From Anaerolineales bacterium (GTDB lineage: Bacteria > Chloroflexota > Anaerolineae > Anaerolineales > Villigracilaceae): DNA of 64,000 bases. Position 1 is the first letter of the stretch. Every line of letters starts with the position of its first letter. Under the pieces are notes generated by a model. That model was not told the DNA's origin. It was given only the letters and a program-made list of their open reading frames with translations, and ran no database searches. The stretch lies in the NCBI GenBank assembly GCA_019187665.1, contig JABARH010000010.1:368413-432412 (forward strand), written 5' to 3'. The position numbers were made by a program, and so were the translations under genes. Of this stretch, positions 1 through 7,716 are shown in pieces.

Positions 1-268
1 TCTCATCGAGCGTATCGAGAGAGGCCTGGATCGAGTCTGTTCCATCTTCGCTGAGATGATGTTGCTCGCCCCAATGATCGAACCAGCCCGACCAGAACTC
101 CATCACCATTGGCGGGCCTTCGGGTTGGTATTCGCGCAGTTTGGCAAAGGCTTCCCCGGCCTGGAACGCAAAGTTGACGGTTTTGAATACGTCTGGCAGT
201 GTGCCGCCCTGCAAGCAGTGATCGCGCGGGCCGTCGGAGGTGAAGAGAAATGAATCAATGCCGCGCGC
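1..268 (-). pseudogene. GH35 beta-galactosidase, part downstream of a frameshift, runs off the left edge
   Basis: This is the continuation, in another frame, of the GH35 gene that starts at 794. From about 268 leftward the translation reads RGIDSFLFTSDGPRDH and then MEFWSGWFDHWGEQ, which is the family segment carrying the catalytic nucleophile glutamate (EFWSGWFDHWG). The frame changes inside an alternating CG run at 262-270. Adding one CG unit joins the two halves seamlessly (DTMRARGIDSF). The gene continues beyond the window, so its full length is unknown. The disruption may be genuine or a read error in the dinucleotide run. Confidence 0.8.
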
Positions 269-794
269 GCATCGTGTCGGCAAGGTGGCGCAGGTAGATT
301 TTGTCATTCCCGTAACTGCCGTATTCGTTTTCCACCTGCATGGCGATGATGGGGCCGCCGCGCGTGGACTGAAGCGGGGCAAGCCGCGGTAAAAGCGCGT
401 CGAAGAATCTATCCACCGCCGCGAGGTAGGGTGGATAGGCACAGCGCACTTGCATGTGCGGGTCTTTGAGCAGCCAGGAGGGGAGTCCGCCAAAATCCCA
501 TTCGGAGCAGATGTACGGCCCCGGGCGGACGATGACCTTCAGACCGAGATCGCCAGCGGTCTCGACGAACTTTACGATGTCGAGCATTCCATCGAAGTGG
601 AATTGGCCCGGGCGCGGTTCGTGTAGATTCCATGCAGCGTATGTTTCGACCGTGTTAAGCCCGAAGGCTTTCATCTTCGCGAGGCGGTCGCGCCAGTACT
701 CAGGCACCACGCGGAAGTAGTGGATTGCCCCAGAGAGGATGCGAAAAGGCTGGCCGTTGAGGAGGAATTGGGAGGAAGAGACGGTAAGGGTCAT
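255..794 (-). CDS. GH35 beta-galactosidase, N-terminal part (frameshifted)
   Basis: Predicted beta-galactosidase of glycoside hydrolase family 35, which releases terminal beta-linked galactose from glycans. The TIM-barrel start is clear (FRILSGAIHYFRVVPEYW, then NTVETYAAWNLHEP), and the proton-donor signature GGPIIAMQVENEYGSYG is present. The reading frame stops at 255 after only 179 residues, whereas the family is normally 550 or more. The rest lies in another frame to the left. No signal peptide is seen, so the protein would be cytoplasmic. It lies 14 bp downstream of the GH31 gene and is probably the last known gene of that transcript. The nucleophile lies beyond the frameshift, so as written the product would be inactive. 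Confidence 0.85.
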   Translation of the reverse strand: MTLTVSSSQFLLNGQPFRILSGAIHYFRVVPEYWRDRLAKMKAFGLNTVETYAAWNLHEPRPGQFHFDGMLDIVKFVETAGDLGLKVIVRPGPYICSEWDFGGLPSWLLKDPHMQVRCAYPPYLAAVDRFFDALLPRLAPLQSTRGGPIIAMQVENEYGSYGNDKIYLRHLADTMRARH

Positions 795-808
795 GGGGAA
801 AGGAAGAA

Positions 809-2977
809 TCAGGATACAGGAATTTGAACGGAGCGAGACTCAGATGGGGCGAGCGTGAATGTTGCCAGCGCGTCTTTGTTGTTCAAGCCGTGAAGATAAA
901 CGCGGTAGGTTCTTTGTTGAGGAATCAGGGATGAAGCGCCCTGCGCGGCATGGACGGTGAAGGTATTGCCCTTTAATTCAAAACGGGTGATGGCGTATTG
1001 GCCGCGTTGGTAGTCGGTGGTTTCGCCGTCGTCTTCGTAGAGATCGAAGGTGTTGTCGGCCCCGGGGAAGATGTGAACATTGAGTTCGGCTGGATTGTCG
1101 AGACCACCCCAGGCGGGCCTGGGCGCGAGGGGGAGGATGGCTCCGGCTTTGGCGAAGACAGGAATCTCCTCGAGAGTGGCTTCGATGGTATGCCACTCAT
1201 TTCCTTTGAATGTTCGGCCTGTGAAGAAGTTGAACCAGGCTCCGGGCGGCAGCCAGACCTGTTTGACGGCGAATCCAGTTTTGGGGTTGGAGGGGGCCGT
1301 GATGGGGGCCACGATCAACTCGGAGCCAAAGAAATATTGATCGTGGGCCTCGAAGGCTGAGGCGTTGGGATGATCCGTGTAATACATGGGTGTGACGAGA
1401 CTGATGCCGGTGCGATGCGCGCGCCAGGCCATGCTGTAGATGTAGGGGATGAGCGCGTGGCGCAGCTGCATGGCGTCGCGGGCGGCGCGATGGACGCGCT
1501 CGGGCTTTGCCCACGGACGCCGCTCGAGCGTGGGTAATTTTGTGGAGTGCAGGCGCATGATCGGGCTGAAAACGCCGAATTGCACCCAGCGCAGGTAAAG
1601 TTCGGGCGTTTTGTCTTTAAACATGTGGCCGCCGATATCATGACTCCACCACCCATAGGCCACGTTGGCGGCGGTGGCAGTGAAGCGCGGCTGGAAGGAG
1701 AGCGCGCTCCAGCGTACGAGCGTATCGCCGCTGAATCCGATGGGATAACGATGATTGCCCAACCCGCCCCAACGCGAGAAGACAAACGGGCGTTTGCATC
1801 CGCCGCGTCCGAGGTCGTGGTAATGGAGATGATTTAACATCCATAGCGGGTCGAGTCCGGGGATGTTCGATTTCTTGCCCTGCTGCCAATCCATCCACCA
1901 GAAGTCAACGCCGTCTCGCTCGCCCCTCTCTGTGCTGGAGGCGGCGGACTCGTACGGGTGATGCAGTATCTCAAAATAACCTTTCATGAAATGCGGATCG
2001 GCGATGTCGAAGGGAATTGGTTTTTTTTGCGATGGGTCTTTTCCCATCCATTGCGCCATTTGTTCGTATTGCTGTTCGTGTGAGTGGATGCCCTTGGCGG
2101 GATGGAGGTTGAGCGCGGTGCGTAAGCCCTGTTCGTGCAGCCAGCGGATGAGCCCTTCGGGATCGGGAAAGAGTGAGCGATTCCAGGTGTAGCCGGTCCA
2201 ACCTGGGGAGGCGTTGCCTGTTTTTGTGATGTGCCAGTCCATGTCTATAATGCAGACGGAGAGCGGGACCGCGTGGGCGCGGAATTCTTCCATCAGCGAT
2301 TGGAGTTCTTCCTGGGTATAGGCCCAATAGCGGCTCCACCAGTTGCCGAGGATGTAACGCGGGATCATGGGAATCGCGCCCGCGAGCGCGGTGAAATCGT
2401 TCAGGCAGGCGGCGTAATCTGTGTTGTAGCCAAAGAAGTAGAGATCATGTTGCGGAGTTCTGAAGGTCTTGAATATCCTGGGAGTCTGAGATGGACGCGG
2501 TTCGAGCCAGCCCGAGTCGTTGAAGACCAGCGATTCAGAATCGTCCATAACCGCCCAGCCCGACCTGGAGAGCAGCCCGTTTTCGAGTTTGATGTCCCGT
2601 CCGGCCATGTCGAGCGTGCGGGCCGTGCCTTTGAGGTTGCCGGTTTGTTTCGCGCCGTAGCGCCATGTAACGCCGGTCTGTTTAAGGGTGATGGAGAGCG
2701 TCCTGGCGGTAAATCCCTTCGCGGTGATCTGGTATTTTAAATGCAGGTAATCGGTTTCGATCTCAATGGATGAATCGCTCACGATCTGCTTGAACCTCGG
2801 TACAGGTTGCTCACGATGCCAGAATGCCTGCGAGGGGCGGTCTTCAAACTGATCTGCCCGGCTGTATTCGAGCCGGATCAGGCGGTCGGTCAGCACGGTG
2901 AAGCGGACGTTCTTCGCGGTGACTATGGAGGCCGCGTTGGCCGCAGGGTGAAAGGTCGGAACAGGCGGAAACGTCAT
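809..2977 (-). CDS. GH31 family alpha-glycosidase (alpha-glucosidase/alpha-xylosidase type)
   Basis: A 722-residue cytoplasmic glycoside hydrolase of family 31, a retaining enzyme that removes alpha-linked glucose or xylose. Residues 1-200 form the beta-sandwich N-domain and the barrel follows (IPRYILGNWWSRYWAYTQEE at 206-225). The nucleophile is D363 in WWMDWQ, and the acid/base is D418 in GFSGDT. The segment RPFVFSRWGGLGNHRYP is typical of the family. The start has an AAAGGATTTCTC leader in front of ATG. A 143-bp gap separates it from the upstream kinase gene, so it may have its own promoter. GH35 follows 14 bp downstream. The exact substrate cannot be read from the sequence. Confidence 0.92.
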   Translation of the reverse strand: MTFPPVPTFHPAANAASIVTAKNVRFTVLTDRLIRLEYSRADQFEDRPSQAFWHREQPVPRFKQIVSDSSIEIETDYLHLKYQITAKGFTARTLSITLKQTGVTWRYGAKQTGNLKGTARTLDMAGRDIKLENGLLSRSGWAVMDDSESLVFNDSGWLEPRPSQTPRIFKTFRTPQHDLYFFGYNTDYAACLNDFTALAGAIPMIPRYILGNWWSRYWAYTQEELQSLMEEFRAHAVPLSVCIIDMDWHITKTGNASPGWTGYTWNRSLFPDPEGLIRWLHEQGLRTALNLHPAKGIHSHEQQYEQMAQWMGKDPSQKKPIPFDIADPHFMKGYFEILHHPYESAASSTERGERDGVDFWWMDWQQGKKSNIPGLDPLWMLNHLHYHDLGRGGCKRPFVFSRWGGLGNHRYPIGFSGDTLVRWSALSFQPRFTATAANVAYGWWSHDIGGHMFKDKTPELYLRWVQFGVFSPIMRLHSTKLPTLERRPWAKPERVHRAARDAMQLRHALIPYIYSMAWRAHRTGISLVTPMYYTDHPNASAFEAHDQYFFGSELIVAPITAPSNPKTGFAVKQVWLPPGAWFNFFTGRTFKGNEWHTIEATLEEIPVFAKAGAILPLAPRPAWGGLDNPAELNVHIFPGADNTFDLYEDDGETTDYQRGQYAITRFELKGNTFTVHAAQGASSLIPQQRTYRVYLHGLNNKDALATFTLAPSESRSVQIPVS

Positions 2978-3120
2978 GAGAAATCCTTTTTTGGGGATGG
3001 ATCAATGATAAAGCGTTAGCAGTAGATTGCGAATGCCCGCGTAATTTGCGTTTTTCGCTCAGCGCGCAAGTTCGGCGGCAAAGACGCCCAATCTGCGCTT
3101 TCGTGACGCGCTGATAATCG

Positions 3121-4701
3121 TTACACAGGCGCGTTCAAACGCCGATAGACGCTTTTCATCTGCTTGTAGATTTGTACGAAGACTGCAAACCGTTCATCGT
3201 ATAACGCTTGATTTTCGCGCGTCGGCATATGCGTTTTTCTGATGGTAGTTAATCGCGGTACATCGGCAAATGAGATTTCGCCCAGCCCCACCGCCGCGAT
3301 CCAGGCCGCGCCGCGCGCGTTGGCATAGATCGGGTCGGCGACTTGCCTGATTTCCACATTCAGCACATCCGCAAAGATCCGGCACCAGATGTCCGATTGC
3401 GCGCCGCCGCCGACGATGTTGATGCTTTTCACTTTTTTCCCGATGAACTTTTCCACCGGAGATAACAGCCAGCGCGTGTTGAAGGCGACGCCCTCCAGAA
3501 AGGCGCGCAGGATGTCTTCGCGCGTATTATGTAGCGACAGATTGTAAAGTCCCGCGCGCAGCGTTTTATCTTCAACCGGCGCGCGCTCGCCCCAGATCCA
3601 GGGCGTGTAGATCACGCCGTTGCTCCCTGCGGGGACGCGCCCGGCAATCTGATCCAGGATTTTGAAAATATCAGGCACGTCGGCTTCCTGCAATAACTCG
3701 TCCTGGTGATAGAGAATATTGTCGCGCAAAAAGGTGAGGTTGCCTCCCGCCGTCGCCTGCAACGCGGTGAGCAGGTAGCGCCCCGCTACGGCGCACGGAA
3801 TGGACGCCAGGCTGGAAGCGCCGTCCGTTTTCTTGAACGGCACGTGCGCCGCCATCCACGACGATGTCCCGATATACAGATGAGGCGCGTAATCTTCCAC
3901 CGCGCCCGAACCGATCGCCGCCGCGCTGTTGTCAATGGCGCCCGCCACCACCTTCACGTTCATTGGCAGCCCAAGCGTCTCTGCAACTTCGCGGCGCAGA
4001 GTTCCAATGACATTTGTGCATGGCGCAAGATCAGGGAATTTTCCGCGGTCTATGCCGAGAATGCGAATCAACGAATCATCATATCGAATCGCATCGGGGT
4101 TGCGATTGTCCGTCGCCCACGCGGTCGCGATTGAATCGAAACTTGCGACGAATTCCCCCGTCAGGCGCAGGTTGATGTAATCCAGCACGTTCAAAAATTT
4201 ATATGTCCGCGCATATGTCTCGGGCATTGCATCGCGGATGAACAGCATGTGCGCGGCGGGATCTTTGCCTGTGGGAGAGGGCATGCCGCCCGTCAGACGC
4301 ACGAAGCGCAGAATTTTGAAAATGTCCGCGCCGTCCACATTGACCAGGCCGCGCAGCTGCTTTTTCAAAAACGCCGCGCCGCGCATGTCCATCCACAGGA
4401 TGCAGTTCAGCAGCGCGTTGCCGTCCCGATCAACGGGGACTGTCCCCTCGCCCTGTGTGGACGCGCACACCGCGCGGATCGCGCCGGCCGCGCGCGGGTG
4501 TTTCGTCACGAGTCGTTTCGCCGCCGAAAGGAACGCCTCCCACCACTCTGTGGGCGATTGCTCCGCTCCGCCGTCGGGTGTGAGGATGAGGCGCAGGGGT
4601 TCGCTCTCCCAGCCGATCACTTTCCCGCCGACGGTTATCAACGCGACTTTCATGCTGGATGTGCCGAGATCAATGGCGAGGATGAGAATTTCGTTTGTCA
4701 T
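3121..4701 (-). CDS. FGGY-family carbohydrate kinase (xylulokinase-like)
   Basis: About 526 residues. It phosphorylates a sugar or polyol with ATP, most like xylulokinase. The N-terminal phosphate loop is ILAIDLGTSSMKVAL, the catalytic region is AGAIDNSAAAIGSGAV, and the C-domain nucleotide motif is NIVGGGAQSDIWCRIFAD followed by ARGAAWIA. The chosen ATG at 4701 forms a TGATG stop-start overlap with the upstream aminotransferase, which implies translational coupling; an alternative ATG lies three codons upstream. It is the third gene of an aldolase-aminotransferase-kinase operon. In fucose or xylulose pathways a kinase makes the sugar phosphate that a class II aldolase cleaves, which fits the first gene of the operon. 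The true substrate is unproven. Confidence 0.88.
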   Translation of the reverse strand: MTNEILILAIDLGTSSMKVALITVGGKVIGWESEPLRLILTPDGGAEQSPTEWWEAFLSAAKRLVTKHPRAAGAIRAVCASTQGEGTVPVDRDGNALLNCILWMDMRGAAFLKKQLRGLVNVDGADIFKILRFVRLTGGMPSPTGKDPAAHMLFIRDAMPETYARTYKFLNVLDYINLRLTGEFVASFDSIATAWATDNRNPDAIRYDDSLIRILGIDRGKFPDLAPCTNVIGTLRREVAETLGLPMNVKVVAGAIDNSAAAIGSGAVEDYAPHLYIGTSSWMAAHVPFKKTDGASSLASIPCAVAGRYLLTALQATAGGNLTFLRDNILYHQDELLQEADVPDIFKILDQIAGRVPAGSNGVIYTPWIWGERAPVEDKTLRAGLYNLSLHNTREDILRAFLEGVAFNTRWLLSPVEKFIGKKVKSINIVGGGAQSDIWCRIFADVLNVEIRQVADPIYANARGAAWIAAVGLGEISFADVPRLTTIRKTHMPTRENQALYDERFAVFVQIYKQMKSVYRRLNAPV

Positions 4702-6146
4702 CACACACATGCCGCCAGCACGTTCTCGAATCGGCCCAGCGCCTCGTCAATGACTTCATCTGTATCCGCCATGGAGGTGTACATGCGCGAACCGGCCAGC
4801 GTGATCACTCCCTGCGACATATACGCCGCGCCCATCTCTTCCATCATGTGTTTGCGCGGTTTGAGTTCTCGTGCCAGGCGCAGCGGATTCCGCAAGTCGA
4901 GCAGCATCACGCCCGACGTTTCAAGATGCACGATGGAGCCTTGATTATAGGCGACGAACGGCAGACCGTATTTTGCGATGATGACTTGCAGGCCTTTTGT
5001 CAGTCTGTCGCCAGCGCGCCCCGCGATGACGGGCGCATGGGTGCGTTCCATCTCAAGTAATGCGTAATACCCCGCCGCGCACGAAAGCGGATTCGCCGCG
5101 AGCGTCCCGCCGATGTAGGCGCGTTCGCCGACTCCGCCGATGCCCGCCGCGAATCGCATGATCACGTCCGCTCGTCCGCCGACGCCGCCCGCCATTGGGT
5201 ATCCGCCTGTGACGCATTTGCCGAACACGGTCAGGTCGGGCTTGACGTTGAAGTATCCCTGCGCGCCGCCCAGGCCTACGCGGAACCCCGTCACCACTTC
5301 GTCGAAGATGAGAAGAGCGCCGAACGCGTCGCACAGTTCGCGGACTTTCTGGTTGAAGTCAAACGGCACAGGGCGCGTGCCAGATTCGGGCCCCATCGGT
5401 TCGAGGATGACCGCCGCCGTCCCGCCCCGCAATTGATTGAAGACGAGGCGGCGTTTCAACGCGCCGAGGCTGTTCGGAAAAAACTCGCTCGTCGAAGCGG
5501 TTGCCCCACGCGGAATCCCCTTCGCTTCGAGCCGCCCTGTGCCGGGGACGTGCAGGCCATACACCATCGGGTCGCTCCAGCCGTGATACGCCCCGCCGAC
5601 CTTGATGACGTATTTCTTTTTTGTGAACGCCCGCGCCGCGCGGATCGCGGCCATCACGCCCTCCGTCCCCGAACCCAACATGCGGAACATTTCAATCGAG
5701 GGCATGAAGCGCTGGATGAGTTGCGCCAGTTTCAATTCGTACTCGTGGAAGAGACCTGTCACGGGTCCGCAGTGTTGCAGCAGTTCCATCACTTTTTCGC
5801 GCACGGGCGCGTAGTTGCTTCCCAGCACGGTCGGACCTCCGGCCTGGAGGAAGTCAATGTATCGGTTGCCGTCCGCGTCCCACAGGTGCGCGCCATCCGC
5901 TTTTTCGATTGCCACCGGGAAGGGATAGTTGAATGCCAGATTATGCTGCACGCCGCCAGGGATAACCTTCTGGGCTTCGTCGGTCAACTGCTTTGAGCGG
6001 ACACAGCAGGCGTCGAAGTAGTTGAGGTACTCCTGCATTTTTTCGCGCCGCACCGGACGGACCGGCTGGCTGATCAGCGCGTTGAGTTTGGCGTAGACCT
6101 CGTCCACGTTTGGGTATTCAGAAACGGAATATTGTTGCCCGGTCAT
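4701..6146 (-). CDS. Class III PLP-dependent aminotransferase (GSA-aminomutase-like) in a sugar operon
   Basis: 481 residues, fold-type I class III aminotransferase. The PLP-site residues are visible: D282 in IFDEVVTGFR, K310 in VFGKCVTGGYPMAGG, and the GSGTEG phosphate-binding loop at 158-163. It resembles glutamate-1-semialdehyde aminomutase, but about 60 extra residues precede the fold and it sits between an aldolase and an FGGY kinase rather than with haem genes. A sugar-derived aldehyde or keto compound is therefore a more likely substrate than glutamate semialdehyde (inference). It starts 2 bp after the aldolase stop and its stop overlaps the kinase start, so all three are one transcript. 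Confidence 0.85.
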   Translation of the reverse strand: MTGQQYSVSEYPNVDEVYAKLNALISQPVRPVRREKMQEYLNYFDACCVRSKQLTDEAQKVIPGGVQHNLAFNYPFPVAIEKADGAHLWDADGNRYIDFLQAGGPTVLGSNYAPVREKVMELLQHCGPVTGLFHEYELKLAQLIQRFMPSIEMFRMLGSGTEGVMAAIRAARAFTKKKYVIKVGGAYHGWSDPMVYGLHVPGTGRLEAKGIPRGATASTSEFFPNSLGALKRRLVFNQLRGGTAAVILEPMGPESGTRPVPFDFNQKVRELCDAFGALLIFDEVVTGFRVGLGGAQGYFNVKPDLTVFGKCVTGGYPMAGGVGGRADVIMRFAAGIGGVGERAYIGGTLAANPLSCAAGYYALLEMERTHAPVIAGRAGDRLTKGLQVIIAKYGLPFVAYNQGSIVHLETSGVMLLDLRNPLRLARELKPRKHMMEEMGAAYMSQGVITLAGSRMYTSMADTDEVIDEALGRFENVLAACV

Positions 6147-6147
6147 G

Positions 6148-6834
6148 TTATTCTCCGCCTGTCCCCATCATTCCCTGTTCCACTTTTTTCTGATCCTTGC
6201 GGAGTTTGGCGAAGGCGATCTCGCGCACCGCCAGGGGGATTTTGCCGGTCTTGCGTTCCGTGCAAAGCGCCAGCAGGTAGGCCAGCGAACACTTCTCCAG
6301 GATTTCCACGTTATGAATGGCGCGCTCCATGTCGTGACCGAAGACCAGCGCGCCGTGATTCTGCATCATAAAGGCGTTGTTGCGATTCTTCACATGCTTC
6401 GCCACCGCATTCTTGAGAAAGCCCGTCCCCGATGGCGCGTAGGGGATGATCTCCACACTGCGACCGAGAAAACGCGCCTGCTCGTCGAACAAGGCGGGGA
6501 TGGGCGCTTTAATCAACGTCAACGCGCTGGCATACACTTGATGCGTGTGGATGATGGCGTTCACATCTGCCCGTGCCTGATACACCGCCCCGTGCATGGC
6601 AGATTCGACCGACGGCTTGAGCCGGCCTTCGAGCATGTTCAAGTCAAAGTCCAGCGCGCAGATATCGCCCGGAGTCATCTTGAGATAATCAAAGTTGGAT
6701 GGGGTAATGGCGAAGGCGCTTTGCCCCGCAACCCGAACAGACACGTTGCCCCCCGTCGCCATTAGATACCCTTTGCGGGTCAGGGCCTGGGCGGCGTCCA
6801 CCACCTGTGTTTTGTATGCGGCAAGCGCTTTCAT
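6148..6834 (-). CDS. Class II aldolase/adducin family protein (L-fuculose-phosphate aldolase-like)
   Basis: 228 residues, matching the size of FucA. It should cleave a ketose phosphate to dihydroxyacetone phosphate and an aldehyde, using zinc. Visible residues: the phosphate-binding GNVSVR at 29-34, the catalytic-type glutamate E77 in SVESAMHGAVY, and zinc ligands H96 and H98 (IIHTHQVY) and H160 (QNHGALV). It is the first gene of the leftward operon. The start has a strong GGAGG ribosome site (6841-6845 on the complementary strand) and a near-consensus promoter is placed just upstream. L-ribulose-phosphate epimerases share this fold, but the GH29 fucosidase nearby favours a fuculose-phosphate-like substrate (inference). 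Confidence 0.88.
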   Translation of the reverse strand: MKALAAYKTQVVDAAQALTRKGYLMATGGNVSVRVAGQSAFAITPSNFDYLKMTPGDICALDFDLNMLEGRLKPSVESAMHGAVYQARADVNAIIHTHQVYASALTLIKAPIPALFDEQARFLGRSVEIIPYAPSGTGFLKNAVAKHVKNRNNAFMMQNHGALVFGHDMERAIHNVEILEKCSLAYLLALCTERKTGKIPLAVREIAFAKLRKDQKKVEQGMMGTGGE

Positions 6835-6850
6835 GCTTTTCCTCCAAATC

Positions 6851-6879
6851 TAGACAATGTAAAGATTGTAGGCTAAAAT
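6851..6879 (+). promoter_or_regulatory. Divergent promoter of the TetR-type regulator gene
   Basis: Read rightward, TAGACA (6851-6856) and TAAAAT (6874-6879) are 17 bp apart, each one mismatch from consensus. It overlaps the leftward promoter back to back, and its spacer contains most of the palindrome at 6854-6869. A 152-bp mobile element now lies between this promoter and the regulator's start codon, so the mRNA would carry the element in its leader. Confidence 0.5.
6854..6869. promoter_or_regulatory. Candidate TetR-type operator between divergent promoters
   Basis: ACAAT-GTAAAG-ATTGT is a 5+6+5 inverted repeat. It overlaps the leftward -10 box and the rightward -35/spacer region, the usual position for an autoregulating TetR-family repressor that controls a divergent operon. 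The regulator gene at 7076 is the obvious candidate to bind it. Only one half-site pair is seen and the stem is short. Confidence 0.45.
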
Positions 6880-6893
6880 TTTTCCAACGTCAA
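6865..6893 (-). promoter_or_regulatory. Promoter of the aldolase-aminotransferase-kinase operon
   Basis: Read leftward, TTGACG (6893-6888) and TACAAT (6870-6865) are separated by exactly 17 bp, each one base from the sigma-70 consensus. Transcription would begin near 6858, leaving a short leader with GGAGG before the ATG at 6834. The -10 box lies inside the palindrome at 6854-6869, so a bound repressor would block it. Confidence 0.65.
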
Positions 6894-6912
6894 GCCTTGT
6901 TCGAGGATAACG

Positions 6913-7064
6913 TATGGTTTTCTCAAAGTCGGAGATTCCTCAACGCGAGTTACGCCAATCAGCGAATGACGCGAATAAACCCAAGAAAATTCGCGAAATT
7001 CGCCTATTCGTGGCATTCGCGTTCCAAACCCGCCGGTTTGTCAAGCGACTTTGAAAAGACCATA
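6913..7064 (+). mobile_element. 152-bp MITE-like element, family 1, copy 1
   Basis: The ends are inverted repeats of about 19 bp: TATGGTTTTCTCAAAGTCG at the left, and the complement of TATGGTCTTTTCAAAGTCG at the right. It is flanked by a perfect 10-bp target duplication, GAGGATAACG, at 6903-6912 and 7065-7074. A second copy at 49362-49513 differs at 3 of 152 positions. It encodes no protein, so it must be moved by a transposase elsewhere. The duplicated target contains the GAGG ribosome site of the TetR gene, whose ATG lies one base after the right duplication. The insertion thus kept the ribosome site but separated the gene from its promoter. Confidence 0.9.
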
Positions 7065-7075
7065 GAGGATAACGC

Positions 7076-7705
7076 ATGCCGCGTAAGACCTATCATCATG
7101 GCAATTTAAAGAACGCGCTGATTCAGGCGGGGATTGCGATTCTCGCGGAAGAGGGGCTGGGCGGGTTGAGTCTTCGGAAGGCGGCGCGCAGGGCAGGGGT
7201 GAGTCATGCCGCGCCGTACGCCCATTTTGCGGACAAACAGAATCTCATCGCCGCCATCGCTTCGGACGGTCATAAAAAAATCCTTGAGCGCTTTGAGACG
7301 ATTCGGGTGAAATACCCGGATAACCCTCTGCGGCAATTGGCCGCGGGCGCCTGGGCGTATGTGAAATTTGGATTGCAAGCGCCCGACCATTACAGAATCA
7401 CGTTTTCGGGCGTGATTCAGGACGAGCACAGCCACGCGGAATTTATCGAGTATTCACAGCGCAACATGCAGGTGTTGCGGGAGATCATCGCGCAATGTCG
7501 AAGCGCGGGCGTGTTGGACGCGGACGGTGTCGACTCAGAATTACAGGCGGTCAGTATCTGGGGCTTGCTTCACGGGTTGACCCTGCTGATGATTCAAAAA
7601 CAACTCCCCAGCCAGTTGATAAAAACATGCCCGCCCAAAGATATAGTTCTCTCCGCGCTTCAGCAGATGGCGCGCATTTCCATTAATAAAAGAATGTTGG
7701 ACTGA
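7076..7705 (+). CDS. TetR/AcrR-family transcriptional regulator
   Basis: 209 residues. The N-terminal DNA-binding domain is complete: residues 1-60, with [20 protein letters not shown] as the helix-turn-helix and [12 protein letters not shown] following. The C-terminal part is the variable ligand-binding domain. The start ATG has GAGG seven bases upstream, inside the right-hand target duplication of the mobile element. It is transcribed divergently from the aldolase operon and reads toward the GH4 gene 11 bp downstream, so it probably controls both sides of the locus. The inducer is unknown; a sugar or sugar phosphate of this pathway is a reasonable guess. Confidence 0.92.
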   Translation: MPRKTYHHGNLKNALIQAGIAILAEEGLGGLSLRKAARRAGVSHAAPYAHFADKQNLIAAIASDGHKKILERFETIRVKYPDNPLRQLAAGAWAYVKFGLQAPDHYRITFSGVIQDEHSHAEFIEYSQRNMQVLREIIAQCRSAGVLDADGVDSELQAVSIWGLLHGLTLLMIQKQLPSQLIKTCPPKDIVLSALQQMARISINKRMLD

Positions 7706-7716
7706 AAGGAAACTAC

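Noticed and set aside
1998..2150. T-run at 2022-2029 as a terminator
   Set aside because: It lies inside the GH31 coding sequence (lysine codons on the other strand) with no stable hairpin before it.
4701..6146. Reading the class III aminotransferase as the haem-biosynthesis enzyme HemL
   Set aside because: The fold matches, but it is translationally coupled to an FGGY kinase and a class II aldolase and has a long N-terminal extension. No other tetrapyrrole-precursor gene is near.
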